From DATAEE01 sp036258175 (GTDB lineage: Bacteria; Acidobacteriota; Vicinamibacteria; Vicinamibacterales; 2-12-FULL-66-21), in contig DATAEE010000002.1 in assembly GCA_036258175.1 (NCBI GenBank), positions 42,910 through 106,909 of the forward strand: a DNA stretch of 64,000 bases. Direction: 5' to 3'. The notes under the pieces were generated by a model, which saw nothing but the letters and a program-made list of their open reading frames with translations, was not told the DNA's origin and searched no databases. Below are positions 15,904 to 23,996 of the stretch, piece after piece; position 1 is the first letter of the stretch; each line of letters begins with the position of its first letter. Made by a program: the position numbers and the translations under genes.

Positions 15904-17259
15904 ATGGCGCTTCCGCCCGCCTTCGCCGCCGGCGCGCTCTACGACAATCTTCTGCAGGCGGCGCTGCGGCAGTTTTTCGCGCGCGCCACCTTCGAGAGCG
16001 AGCCGACGCCGTCGGTCTCGTCGGACGGCCGCCTCGCGATCGAGCCGACCAACGATCCCTCCGAGCTGACGGTCCGGTGGTTTGGGAGCCGTCACATCCT
16101 TCGCGTGCCTCCATGGAGGCCTTTTACCGAGAACGAGGTGCGGCTCGCGCGCTCGATCGCCGAGGTGCTCGCGGCCAGGTACCGCGCGATATTCGACGCG
16201 AACGTAATGGCGACGCGCGCCGATCTGTTTCGCGGCGCGATCGAGGATCGCTACATTGGTGCGTTCCTCGACGGCGGTCGCTATGCGCTGCAGGGAGAAG
16301 AGAGTCGCGCAGACAGGCTCGCGGACGCGATTGAAGTGCTTCGCGTCGCCGCGCTGTCCAGCTACGAGAACCGCGCGATCTCGTCAGGCGTCCTGCACCT
16401 CGATGGCCGCCACGATCCCGTGAACCCGCATCGTGGCATCCCTGCCGGCGCGTATAGATACAACCAGTCGCTGACTGCCATCAAAAGCTTCTACCGGCTG
16501 TGCGACGGGCTCAACACGCTGTTTCTCGTGAACCGCGACGGCATCGTCCTCGACATCGTGGAGGTCCAGCGATGGGCGAGCGAGCGCGGGCAGCGCGCGC
16601 TGGAGGTTCCGTGCGCGGCGCCCTATCGCGCGCATGCGAGCGCGACGCTCGACGGCGGCGAGGCCTGCATCGTCTTGAGCCCCTCGCACGAGATCAAGGT
16701 GTTCGCCGAAGGGGCGCAGGTATTCACGTTCCGTAACGCACACTGGCACCTGCTGGACCTGGAAGCAAAGTACGCGCTGTGGCAGAAGGCGGTCGGCAAG
16801 GCAGCGCTCGCGCAACGCCTGTTTCAGACCGCGCTCGATCTTTCGGACGCCCGCGAGGGAGCGCTCTTCGTCGTTCTTCGAGACCCCGCGGTCGCCGTGC
16901 CGCAGCTGATCGCGCCGGCCGATCGGCTCGACACGATGGCGGAGTCGGTGGACGCCCGGACGTCCCCATCGCGCAGGGACCTCCTCTACCTGCTGGCTGG
17001 CCGCACCGCAACCAGCCTCGATCGGACGGTTCTCGAGGGACTGGCGACCATGGACGGCGCGACGGTCATGGATCAGGCGGGCGCGTTGCTGGCAGTGGGC
17101 GCGATCCTGATGCATCCCACCGTGCCGGACGCGAGCCTGGCCATCGAGGGCGCGCGAACCACCGCCGCAGTGGCAGCCGCCCGTTTCGGCCCCGTCCTGA
17201 AGGTCAGTGAAGACGGGATGATCACGTTCTACGACCACGACAGGGTCTGGGACATCTAG
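15904..17259 (+). CDS. Diadenylate-cyclase-like (DisA_N/DAC) protein with altered RHR motif
   Basis: A 451-residue protein whose last 75 or so residues resemble the DAC domain that makes c-di-AMP. It has DGATVMDQAGALLAVGAIL (Asp384-Gly385-Ala386, the DGA motif), then EGARTTAAVAAARFG and LKVSEDGMITFYD. In DisA the second motif is GTRHRTA. Here Arg418 is kept but the next two positions are Thr419 and Thr420, so catalysis is doubtful. The first 370 residues have no family I recognise; a middle stretch (residues about 190-290) contains VNPHRGIPAGAY and VNRDGIVLDI. It may be a degenerate cyclase or a nucleotide sensor. It is divergent from the ligase fusion with a near-leaderless start. Confidence 0.6.
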   Translation: MALPPAFAAGALYDNLLQAALRQFFARATFESEPTPSVSSDGRLAIEPTNDPSELTVRWFGSRHILRVPPWRPFTENEVRLARSIAEVLAARYRAIFDANVMATRADLFRGAIEDRYIGAFLDGGRYALQGEESRADRLADAIEVLRVAALSSYENRAISSGVLHLDGRHDPVNPHRGIPAGAYRYNQSLTAIKSFYRLCDGLNTLFLVNRDGIVLDIVEVQRWASERGQRALEVPCAAPYRAHASATLDGGEACIVLSPSHEIKVFAEGAQVFTFRNAHWHLLDLEAKYALWQKAVGKAALAQRLFQTALDLSDAREGALFVVLRDPAVAVPQLIAPADRLDTMAESVDARTSPSRRDLLYLLAGRTATSLDRTVLEGLATMDGATVMDQAGALLAVGAILMHPTVPDASLAIEGARTTAAVAAARFGPVLKVSEDGMITFYDHDRVWDI

Positions 17260-17349
17260 CCTCCAATTCCGGTGCGGAGGGCGCGTACTTGTTTTTGGGC
17301 GTATGACCGTTAGGTGTCCCACCGGACGGAACTTGGCTGCAGACCGCAC

Positions 17350-17378
17350 TTGACTACGGCCCCGCCGGATCATTGAAT
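17350..17378 (+). promoter_or_regulatory. Promoter giving a leaderless transcript for the SDR gene
   Basis: TTGACT (17350-17355), a 17-bp spacer, then TTGAAT (17373-17378), which ends 7 nt before the ATG at 17386. Initiation at the usual distance would fall on or next to the start codon. Confidence 0.5.
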
Positions 17379-17385
17379 CTCCCGC

Positions 17386-18273
17386 ATGCGGATCTTCCTT
17401 ACCGGAGCCACCGGCTACATCGGATCTGCAGTGCTTGACTCGCTGATGCGCGCCGGCCACCAGGTCACGGCGCTCGTCCGCACCGCCGACGCGGGGGCGC
17501 GTTTGCGCGCGCGCGGCGTGACGCCGGTCGTCGGTGACCTCGCGGAGCCATCGTCGTACTGCGCCGCGGCCGCGCTCAGCGACGGTGCGATCCACGCGGC
17601 GTCGGAGTCGTCGCCGCGCGGACCGGAGCTTGACCGCTCCACCATCGAACACCTCATCGCTCACGGCAAGGGGTTCTTCATCTACACGTCCGGTGTGTGG
17701 GTTTTAGGCAATACGAAGGAAGCGACCGAGCAGACGGCGATCAATCCGGCCGAACATGTGTCGTGGCGGCCGGCGCTCGAGCGGCTCACCCTTGACGGCG
17801 CCCGCAACGGCCTGCGCACCATCGTCGTGCGGCCAGGCATCGTCTACGGTGGTTCGCGCGGCATCGTTGCCGATCTGCTGAAGAATGCGGCGAACGGTCT
17901 CGTTCGCGTGATCGGCCCGGGCGACAATCATTGGGCGCTCGTCTACGACCGCGATCTGGGCGATCTCTACGCGCGCCTCGTGGCGGAACCTGAGGCATCT
18001 GGCATCTACCACGCGACCGATCACGGAGACGAGCGCGTCAGCGATATCGTCGATGCAGTCATTGCCGCGTCGTCGAACCCGCCGGCGGTGCGCCATGTGC
18101 CGATCGAGGAAGCCCGCAAGAAGATGAAGAGCTACGCGGATGCGCTGCATCTCGATCAGGTGGTCCGCAGCCCCCGCGCCCGGGCGCTCGGCTGGGCGCC
18201 CTCGCTGCATTCGGTCTCCGGAAACGTCCGCCGGCTCATGGAAGAATTCCGCCGCGGAAAAGAAGCGGCGTAG
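17386..18273 (+). CDS. NAD-dependent epimerase/dehydratase family protein (extended SDR)
   Basis: A 295-residue extended short-chain dehydrogenase. The Rossmann motif GATGYIG is at residues 7-13, followed by VTALVRTADAGARLRARGV and VVGDLAEP. The segment FFIYTSGVWVLG supplies the strand with the catalytic Ser/Thr. The usual Tyr-x-x-x-Lys is not obvious; SWRPALERL occupies its expected place, so it may be an NmrA-like reductase or a binding protein. The substrate is unknown. It stands alone, with its own promoter upstream, and converges on the outer-membrane-like gene. Confidence 0.8.
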   Translation: MRIFLTGATGYIGSAVLDSLMRAGHQVTALVRTADAGARLRARGVTPVVGDLAEPSSYCAAAALSDGAIHAASESSPRGPELDRSTIEHLIAHGKGFFIYTSGVWVLGNTKEATEQTAINPAEHVSWRPALERLTLDGARNGLRTIVVRPGIVYGGSRGIVADLLKNAANGLVRVIGPGDNHWALVYDRDLGDLYARLVAEPEASGIYHATDHGDERVSDIVDAVIAASSNPPAVRHVPIEEARKKMKSYADALHLDQVVRSPRARALGWAPSLHSVSGNVRRLMEEFRRGKEAA

Positions 18274-18295
18274 GCCGGACGGGCGCCACTCCTCG

Positions 18296-18313
18296 GCAGC
18301 CCTGACGGGCTGC
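18296..18313. terminator. Hairpin between convergent genes
   Basis: A 7-bp perfect stem (GCAGCCC and GGGCTGC) with a TGAC loop lies between the stops of the SDR gene (18273) and the minus-strand gene (18315). There is no T-run, so a Rho-independent terminator is not certain. It is also REP-like, matching the style of the other hairpins in the window. Confidence 0.4.
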
Positions 18314-18314
18314 G

Positions 18315-18941
18315 CTACTTGACTGAGATTCCCGCACTGATCACGAGCATCGTGGTGCGGAAGCGCGCGGCGATGTCGGGCTCTGGGTCGGTTGCCGCGA
18401 TGTTGAAGATGCGGACGTCGAACGAGAATGCGAGGTGCTCCCGCAGGAACCATCTGGCGCCGCCGCCGTAGTCGACCGTCGGCGCGGCAGGTCCGCCGTC
18501 AGCGCCCTCGCGTGCGATCGTCAACTTCGTGTTGCTGATGCCGACGCTCACGTAGCTCCAGCCGGTTTTCCGGCCGAAGTTGAGCGAGAGCTGCGGCGCG
18601 ACCGACAAGAACGTCGTCGTGAACCGCTCACCTGAAAGCTCGCTTTCCTGGGCACCCCGCGCGAGCGCCAGTGCGCCGCCAAGTCCAATCGTCACCGGGC
18701 CGAGACGGAACGGATAGAACGTCGCGGCAGCTCGGGCCCCGAGCCCGCGGTCGGGCAGGTTGGCTTCGATCGTGCCGAGGCTCGCGGCGCTCGCGCCGTC
18801 CTGCGGAAAGTTGGCGAGCGATCCCTGCAGGTCGACGGCAAAGCGGCCGATCGGCTCGTCGCCGACCCCGGTGGGCGGCGGGGCTTGCGCGAACGCGGTT
18901 GCGGGAAACGCGGCGATCAGAAGCAGCCCGATGAGTTTCAT
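18315..18941 (-). CDS. Exported outer-membrane beta-barrel-like protein
   Basis: A 208-residue protein with a clear signal peptide (KLIGLLLIAAFPATAFAQA). The mature part alternates hydrophobic and polar residues in short strands (FAVDLQGSLANF, ARAAATFYPFRLGPVTIGLG, FLSVAPQLSLNF, WSYVSVGISNTKLTI, FSFDVRIFNIA, TTMLVISAGISVK), as in small OmpA/OmpW-like barrels. A TATACT (plus 18952-18957) lies 10 nt before the ATG. No specific function can be given. Confidence 0.7.
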   Translation of the reverse strand: MKLIGLLLIAAFPATAFAQAPPPTGVGDEPIGRFAVDLQGSLANFPQDGASAASLGTIEANLPDRGLGARAAATFYPFRLGPVTIGLGGALALARGAQESELSGERFTTTFLSVAPQLSLNFGRKTGWSYVSVGISNTKLTIAREGADGGPAAPTVDYGGGARWFLREHLAFSFDVRIFNIAATDPEPDIAARFRTTMLVISAGISVK

Positions 18942-18997
18942 CGCGACCGAAAGTATATTGTGGAGCGCGGGCCTAGCAGGCCCCGCGTGAGAACCCG

Positions 18998-19957
18998 ATG
19001 GACCTCGTCACCCTCGAAGAGATTCGGGCGGCTGCGGAACGGATTCGCGGCGTGGCGCGCATCACGCCGCTGATGGACGTGTCGCACCTCGCCGGCGCAC
19101 CGGTCATGCTCAAATGCGAGAACCTGCAGCCGGCGGGTGCGTTCAAGATCCGCGGCGCCTACAACATGGTTGCGCAGCTCGATCCCGAGGAGCGGCGTCG
19201 CGGCGTGATCACATACTCGTCGGGCAACCATGGTCAGGCGATGGCGCTCGCGGCGCGCACGCTCGGCGCCCCGGCTGTCGTCGTGATGCCCACCACCGCC
19301 CCCGCCGTGAAGGCGGAGGGCGCGCGCTCGTTCGGCGCTGAGGTGATCTTCGAAGGCACCACGTCCTCCGAGCGCAAGGCGAGAGCGGAGCGCGAGGCGG
19401 CCGCCCGCGGCCTCACGATGGTGCCTCCCTTCGAACATCGCTGGATCATCGCCGGGCAGGGGACGGCGGGTCTCGAGATCCTCGAACAGGCGCCGACGCC
19501 GCTGTCCACCGTCATCGTTCAGATGGGAGGCGGCGGACTGGTTTCGGGCGTGGCCGCGTGCATCAAGCGGCTCATGCCGTCCACCCGCGTCATCGGCGTC
19601 GAACCAACGGGAGCCGCGAAGATGACGGCGTCGCGCGCCGCTGGCCGTCCTGTTACGCTCGATCGGACAGCGAGCGTTGCCGACGGTCTCATGCCCGTGC
19701 GCCCGGGTGACCTCACGTTTGCCCACGTTCAGGCGTTCGTGGACGATCTCGTGACCGTAGACGACGGCGAGATCGTCGAGGCAACGCTGTGGTTGTTCAA
19801 CCGCGCGAAGGTCGTGGTCGAGCCAAGCGGCGCGGCGGCGCTGGCCGCCATCCTCGGCGGGAAGGTCGCTGTGACCGGGACCACGGTTGCGATTTTGAGC
19901 GGAGGGAACGTTTCGCTGGAAAAGATCGCGGAGCTCGCGCACGCAAGAATGCCGTAG
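18998..19957 (+). CDS. Threonine dehydratase / serine racemase-like PLP enzyme
   Basis: Fold-type II PLP enzyme of 319 residues that most likely deaminates threonine or serine. The cofactor Lys50 sits in AFKIRGAYNM. SSGNHGQAMALAA binds the substrate carboxylate, and GGGGLVSGVA holds the PLP phosphate. The C-terminal regulatory ACT-like domain of biosynthetic IlvA is absent, so it resembles catabolic threonine ammonia-lyase or the serine racemase/threo-hydroxyaspartate dehydratase branch. The exact substrate cannot be fixed from sequence. Confidence 0.88.
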   Translation: MDLVTLEEIRAAAERIRGVARITPLMDVSHLAGAPVMLKCENLQPAGAFKIRGAYNMVAQLDPEERRRGVITYSSGNHGQAMALAARTLGAPAVVVMPTTAPAVKAEGARSFGAEVIFEGTTSSERKARAEREAAARGLTMVPPFEHRWIIAGQGTAGLEILEQAPTPLSTVIVQMGGGGLVSGVAACIKRLMPSTRVIGVEPTGAAKMTASRAAGRPVTLDRTASVADGLMPVRPGDLTFAHVQAFVDDLVTVDDGEIVEATLWLFNRAKVVVEPSGAAALAAILGGKVAVTGTTVAILSGGNVSLEKIAELAHARMP

Positions 19958-20028
19958 GCCCGACCTTCCGCCTTCGCTCGAAGCTTCGGCGGACCGCCGT
20001 AGCCTTGGCGGAGGCGGTGAGGTCGGGC
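19958..20028. repeat. Multi-arm REP-like element between convergent genes
   Basis: Outer arms GCCCGACCT (19958-19966) and AGGTCGGGC (20020-20028) form a 9-bp stem enclosing further inverted words (CCGCC with GGCGG, GAAGCTTC). It fills the gap between the threonine dehydratase and nucleotidyltransferase genes. Related copies lie at 15452-15471 and 23405-23439. It may also terminate transcription from both sides. Confidence 0.6.
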
Positions 20029-20037
20029 GTGCGCGGA

Positions 20038-21408
20038 TCATCCCGACGCGATGAGGTTTCGAGCCAGTTCGATTCCTTCCTCTGTCGTCCGAATCTCACC
20101 ATCCAGCTGCCGTTCGTAGACAGATTTCAAAATCTCGCCGATCCTCGGACCGGGCGCCAGCCCCAGCGCCAGGAGGTGACGGCCCAGCAGCAGCGGCGCC
20201 GGCGGCGCATGCTCCACACCGAGTCCGCGCGCACGCTCGAGAAACCAGTCCATCGCCGAGCAGTCGAAGTCGCCGGTTCGTCCCAGGCAATCGGACTTGG
20301 CGAGACGCGCAAGCAGCTCGAGATCGACCTTGGCGGCGAGCCGGCGAAACGCACCGTCGCCGACCTTGTCTCGCGCTTTCCAGAATTCCCCGGGCTTCAA
20401 GTGATGCGCGACCATGCCGAGCACGTCGCGGCGAACGTCGTACCCGTCGAACGAGTGCACGTTCAGCCGATCGAGCAGCGCTGACGCCGGCGCCACGCCC
20501 TGCGCCTCGTGGTCGATCGACCGGATTCGGCCGTCCACGAACGCGGTGGTCAACGGCTTGCCGAGATCGTGACAGACGGCGCCCAGCATCATCGCAATCT
20601 GCTGCGGCCGAGGGAGATCGTCGATCCGCGAACGCGCCTGGTCGATCACCATGAGCGTGTGAATCCACACGTCCCCTTCGGGATGCCACTCTGGCTCCTG
20701 CGGGCACTCCACGAGCGCCTTCAACTCGGGAAACAACTTATCGATAACGCCCAGGTCGAGCGCCAGCTCGAAACCGATCGACGGGCGCGCGGCCAGCAAC
20801 AGGAGCTTTTCGACCTCGCCCCAGATTCGTTCGGCCGGTAGATCGTCGAGCGCGATCGATCGGCAGAGCGCCCGCGTCTCGTTCTCCATCGTCAGATCGA
20901 ACCGCGCGGCGAGTTGAACACCCCGAAGTACGCGCAGGCTGTCGTCGCCAAACGTCGTCCGATCGACGGCCTTGAGGCGCCCGCGAGTCAGGAGATCGGC
21001 GCGACCGTCGAACGGGTCCAGGTACTCCTCAGTCAGCGGATCCCAGAGGATCGCGTTGATGGTGAAATCGCGCCGCCGCGCTGCCTCTTCGATGCTGAGC
21101 GTCGGATCGCCGGTGACCGCAAAGCTGCGGTGCCCCCGTCCTGTTTTCGACTCGCGGCGCGGCAACGAGACGTCGACGTCGCCGACCTTGTAGACCCTGA
21201 AGCTTTCTCCGACGATGTTCACCGGGCCAATCTGCTCGAGCAGCGCGCGCAGGCGATCGGCGGGTACGCCAAAGACCTCGATGTCGACATCCTTGGTCGG
21301 CCTGTTCAGCAGCCGGTCCCGGACCCACCCGCCAACGATGAACGCGCGGCCACTCGCGTCCTTGACCGCGAGCGCCATGCGGCGGGCGATGTCGACGGAA
21401 TCGGTCAT
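20038..21408 (-). CDS. CCA-adding/poly(A) polymerase family nucleotidyltransferase with HD domain
   Basis: Class II tRNA nucleotidyltransferase family, 456 residues. The nucleotidyltransferase head has GGWVRDRLLNRPTKDVDIE (Gly-rich loop plus the Asp-x-Asp metal pair), then RRDFTINAILWDP and DLLTRGRLKAV, with the RVLRGVQLAARF neck. The C-terminal half adds an HD domain (WIHTLMVIDQA, VCHDLGKPLTT), as in bacterial proteins that repair the CCA end and carry phosphatase activity. I use the ATG at 21408; the frame remains open upstream only as antisense of the SDR gene. CCA addition and poly(A) addition cannot be separated by eye. Confidence 0.9.
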   Translation of the reverse strand: MTDSVDIARRMALAVKDASGRAFIVGGWVRDRLLNRPTKDVDIEVFGVPADRLRALLEQIGPVNIVGESFRVYKVGDVDVSLPRRESKTGRGHRSFAVTGDPTLSIEEAARRRDFTINAILWDPLTEEYLDPFDGRADLLTRGRLKAVDRTTFGDDSLRVLRGVQLAARFDLTMENETRALCRSIALDDLPAERIWGEVEKLLLLAARPSIGFELALDLGVIDKLFPELKALVECPQEPEWHPEGDVWIHTLMVIDQARSRIDDLPRPQQIAMMLGAVCHDLGKPLTTAFVDGRIRSIDHEAQGVAPASALLDRLNVHSFDGYDVRRDVLGMVAHHLKPGEFWKARDKVGDGAFRRLAAKVDLELLARLAKSDCLGRTGDFDCSAMDWFLERARGLGVEHAPPAPLLLGRHLLALGLAPGPRIGEILKSVYERQLDGEIRTTEEGIELARNLIASG

Positions 21409-21430
21409 GGCTCGTTCTGCGCGGACGCGG

Positions 21431-22207
21431 TCACCGCCGCCGCTCGTACTTCTCCATGAACGTGTCGACCAGGCCGGGTGCGACGGCGTTGAGGATGACG
21501 AGCGCGCGCGATTTCCAATAAGGATAGACCTCTGCTCGCGGGTGCTCCACGCACCAGGCGATGACGCGGGCGACCTCCTCGGCCGACTGGCTCGGACCGA
21601 GCGCCGCCTTGGCGCGGCCGAAATCGCGACGAATCGTCTCGTGAAATTCTGAGATCGTCGAGACAGGGAAGACCACGCTGACGTGGACGCCGGTCCCCGC
21701 CAACTCCACCCGGAGCGATTCGCCGAAGCGGGCCTGGGCCGCCTTGGTCGCTGCGTACGCCGTGCGCGAGCCGACGGCGCGTTGTCCCGCAATGGACGAC
21801 ACCAGAATGAGGTGTCCCTCGCGTTGCTGCCGGAAGACGGGAACCGCCGCCCGCGCGGCGTAAAACGTGCCCATGAAGTTCACGTCGATCAGCCGTCGCA
21901 TGATCTCGGGCGAGGTCTCCTCGAGCGAGCCGTGAAACCCGATGCCGGCGTTTGCGATCATCACGTCGAGCCGGCCGAATTCGCCAACCGCGCGGGAGAC
22001 CAGCAGGGCAACGTCGGCTTCATCCGTCACGTCGCCTGGAACGGTCAGCGCACGTCCGCCGGCGGCACGGATCGATTGCGCGATCGCTTCGAGCCGGTCC
22101 GCGCGCCGCGCCAGGAGCGCGACGGACATGCGCAGGCGGCCGAAATGCTCGGCAGCCGCCCGCCCGATTCCAGATGACGCGCCGGTGATGGCAACGACCC
22201 TACCCAT
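21431..22207 (-). CDS. Short-chain dehydrogenase/reductase
   Basis: Classical SDR of 258 residues: TGASSGIG cofactor loop, NAGIGFHG, SSIAGQRAVGSRTAYAATK with the catalytic Ser, Tyr and Lys. The C-terminal extension (PYWKSRALVILNAVAPGLVD) is like that of membrane-associated DltE-type oxidoreductases. The ATG at 22207 was chosen over 22237 because it directly precedes the cofactor motif and has TATTCT (plus 22217-22222) 9 nt upstream. The substrate is unknown. The gene lies 22 bp upstream of the nucleotidyltransferase gene and is probably co-transcribed with it. Confidence 0.9.
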   Translation of the reverse strand: MGRVVAITGASSGIGRAAAEHFGRLRMSVALLARRADRLEAIAQSIRAAGGRALTVPGDVTDEADVALLVSRAVGEFGRLDVMIANAGIGFHGSLEETSPEIMRRLIDVNFMGTFYAARAAVPVFRQQREGHLILVSSIAGQRAVGSRTAYAATKAAQARFGESLRVELAGTGVHVSVVFPVSTISEFHETIRRDFGRAKAALGPSQSAEEVARVIAWCVEHPRAEVYPYWKSRALVILNAVAPGLVDTFMEKYERRR

Positions 22208-22227
22208 GGTGGCATTAGAATATCGGC

Positions 22228-22255
22228 CATTCAGCATTCAGCCATCCACATTCAA
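22228..22255. repeat. Heptamer repeat (CATTCAG type)
   Basis: Four imperfect 7-base units (CATTCAG, CATTCAG, CCATCCA, CATTCAA) fill the leader directly before the M20 peptidase ATG at 22258. This is the same style as the other STRR spacers, with a different word. Confidence 0.55.
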
Positions 22256-22257
22256 CA

Positions 22258-23388
22258 ATGGACTTCACTACCCGCCTCCTTCGCGATCTCGTCGCGGTCG
22301 ACAGCGTCAACCCGTCGCTCGTGCCGGGAGCGGCGGGGGAGGGCGCGATCGCGGATGTGATCGCGCGCGAGCTGCGCAGCCTCGGCCTCGCCGTGGAATT
22401 GCAGGAGGTTCGCCCGGGCCGGCCCAACGTCGTTGGCATCCTCGAGGGGCGCGGCCCCGGGCGATCCCTGATGTTTTGCGGCCACATCGACACCGTGGGT
22501 GTCGAAGGCATGACGCGGCCGTTCGATCCGGTGATCAAGGACGGCCGATTGTTCGGGCGCGGATCGCAGGACATGAAGGGCGGCGTCGCCGCGATGATCG
22601 GAGCCGCGCAAGATCTCGCGCAGGCCGGCTTGCCGCGCGGAAAAGTCGTCATCGCCTGCGTGATCGACGAGGAGTACGAAAGCATCGGCGCCGAAGCGCT
22701 CGTCACGAAATGGGGTGCGGACTTCGGCGTCGTCACCGAACCGACCGATCTGCAGATCGCGATCGGTCACAAGGGATTCGCGTGGGTCGAGATCCAGACC
22801 AGCGGCCGGGCAGCGCACGGCAGCCGTCCGCGTGACGGTCGCGATGCGATCGCGCGCATGGGCCGCGTTCTCGTGCGCCTCGAGACGCTCGACCTGGATC
22901 TGCAGGCGCGCGCGGCGCACCCCATCATGGGAACCGGCTCACTGCACGCGTCCATCATCAGCGGAGGCCGCGAGCTGAGCAGCTATCCGGACCGCTGCAC
23001 GCTGCAGATCGAGCGGCGGACGATCGCCGGCGAATCGCCGGACACGGCGCTTCGCGAAGTGACGTCGATTCTGGACGAACTGCGAAGAGAGGATCCGGAG
23101 TTCGAAGGTCAGGCGCGGGCAATGTTCAGCCGGCCGCCCTATGAGATCGATCGGCGGCACGAGCTCCCGCAGGGGCTCGCTCGAGCGGCGGCCGAGGCTG
23201 GCCGCGACGCTCCGTTTGTCGGTATGAGTTTCTGGACTGACGCCGCCGTGATGGGCGTCGCCGGAATTCCCTCGGTGCTGTTCGGCCCCGGCGGAGCCGG
23301 ACTCCACAGCACCGAGGAGTACGTGAATCTCGACGACGTAGCGTTCTGCCGCGACGCGCTCGCGCGTCTCGCGCGGACGCTTTGTTGA
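22258..23388 (+). CDS. M20 family metallopeptidase (ArgE/DapE type)
   Basis: Zinc amidohydrolase of 376 residues related to acetylornithine deacetylase and succinyl-diaminopimelate desuccinylase. The metal-binding motifs are FCGHIDTVGV (first His), GRGSQDMKGGVAAMI (bridging Asp) and VIDEEYESIGAEALV (catalytic and ligand Glu pair). The dimerisation lid (GFAWVEIQTSGRAAHGSRP) follows, and the final His is in GGAGLHSTEEYV. The specific substrate cannot be told; no arginine or lysine biosynthesis genes are adjacent. It is divergent from the SDR gene across a heptamer repeat. Confidence 0.88.
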   Translation: MDFTTRLLRDLVAVDSVNPSLVPGAAGEGAIADVIARELRSLGLAVELQEVRPGRPNVVGILEGRGPGRSLMFCGHIDTVGVEGMTRPFDPVIKDGRLFGRGSQDMKGGVAAMIGAAQDLAQAGLPRGKVVIACVIDEEYESIGAEALVTKWGADFGVVTEPTDLQIAIGHKGFAWVEIQTSGRAAHGSRPRDGRDAIARMGRVLVRLETLDLDLQARAAHPIMGTGSLHASIISGGRELSSYPDRCTLQIERRTIAGESPDTALREVTSILDELRREDPEFEGQARAMFSRPPYEIDRRHELPQGLARAAAEAGRDAPFVGMSFWTDAAVMGVAGIPSVLFGPGGAGLHSTEEYVNLDDVAFCRDALARLARTLC

Positions 23389-23404
23389 GCGGCGTTTCAG
23401 CTTC

Positions 23405-23439
23405 GCGCGCACGCCCGACCTCAAGGTCGACCCTACGCC
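23405..23439. repeat. REP-like element, reverse copy of the 19958-20028 family
   Basis: The plus strand reads CACGCCCGACCT-CA-AGGTCGACCCTAC. The hairpin core is CGACCT with AGGTCG and a CA loop. In reverse complement it shares the words GTAGG, CGACCTT and GGTCGGGCGTGCGC with the element at 19958-20028. It lies between the convergent M20 gene and the small zinc-ribbon-like gene. Confidence 0.5.
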
Positions 23440-23723
23440 GTCTTTTTTAGATCCGCATCGAGCTGGAACCGCTCCTCGTCCGCGTGCGCATATCGCACGT
23501 GCGGGCGCCGGTCGTTGACTTCCCACCCGGGCGAGTCGTATCCGCACGACGTGCAGCGGAGTCGGACGCGGTTCTCCTCGAAGTGGAGGACCGAGTCGTG
23601 GCCGCGAACCGCGCAGAAGCGCTGGCTGACGAACTCAACCGCCCGTGCGACCAGACCGTCGTCTACTGCTGACCGTTCCACCGCCGGCGCCGCCGTGAGT
23701 TGCTGGGGATAATTGCTGACCAT
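23433..23723 (-). CDS. Small zinc-ribbon-like hypothetical protein
   Basis: A 96-residue protein with a possible metal site formed by FCAVRGH (Cys, His) and CTSCGYDSPGW (Cys-x-x-Cys) separated by about 20 residues, which suggests half of a zinc ribbon. The C-terminus is charged and ends in KKTA. No family is recognised. It lies between an M20 gene and a 270-bp spacer, and it is plausible as a gene because of the ordered Cys spacing and clean stop. Confidence 0.5.
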   Translation of the reverse strand: MVSNYPQQLTAAPAVERSAVDDGLVARAVEFVSQRFCAVRGHDSVLHFEENRVRLRCTSCGYDSPGWEVNDRRPHVRYAHADEERFQLDADLKKTA

Positions 23724-23996
23724 CGCTTCCTCGTCCGAAATTCTCCTCCGGATGTATCTCCTCTAAGGACGCCACCTCAACCGCATCCGTTCCGCGTCCC
23801 TGTCACGTTGCGCGGCGAGTGTGCGCACTACAAGCTCTATGCCACGACGGTTTCAGATCTGGAAGTCGGTGTGGTGACTGGGGTTAGGAGAACGAGGCAG
23901 CGTGGGCGGCGGCCGAAGTGAGCACTTGGCGCGCTAACTCGAGCGTCGGCACCCTTCGCAACGCCATACACGAGCGTCGCCAAACCCGACAGGAGA

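Noticed and set aside
20038..21792. Longer 584-residue version of the nucleotidyltransferase
   Set aside because: The extra N-terminal 128 residues are antisense to the SDR gene and Arg/Ser-rich; the ATG at 21408 precedes the family N-terminus.
23405..23450. Rho-independent terminator after the M20 gene
   Set aside because: A hairpin and a TTTTTT run exist, but they are separated by about a dozen bases, so they do not form a standard terminator; listed as REP-like instead.
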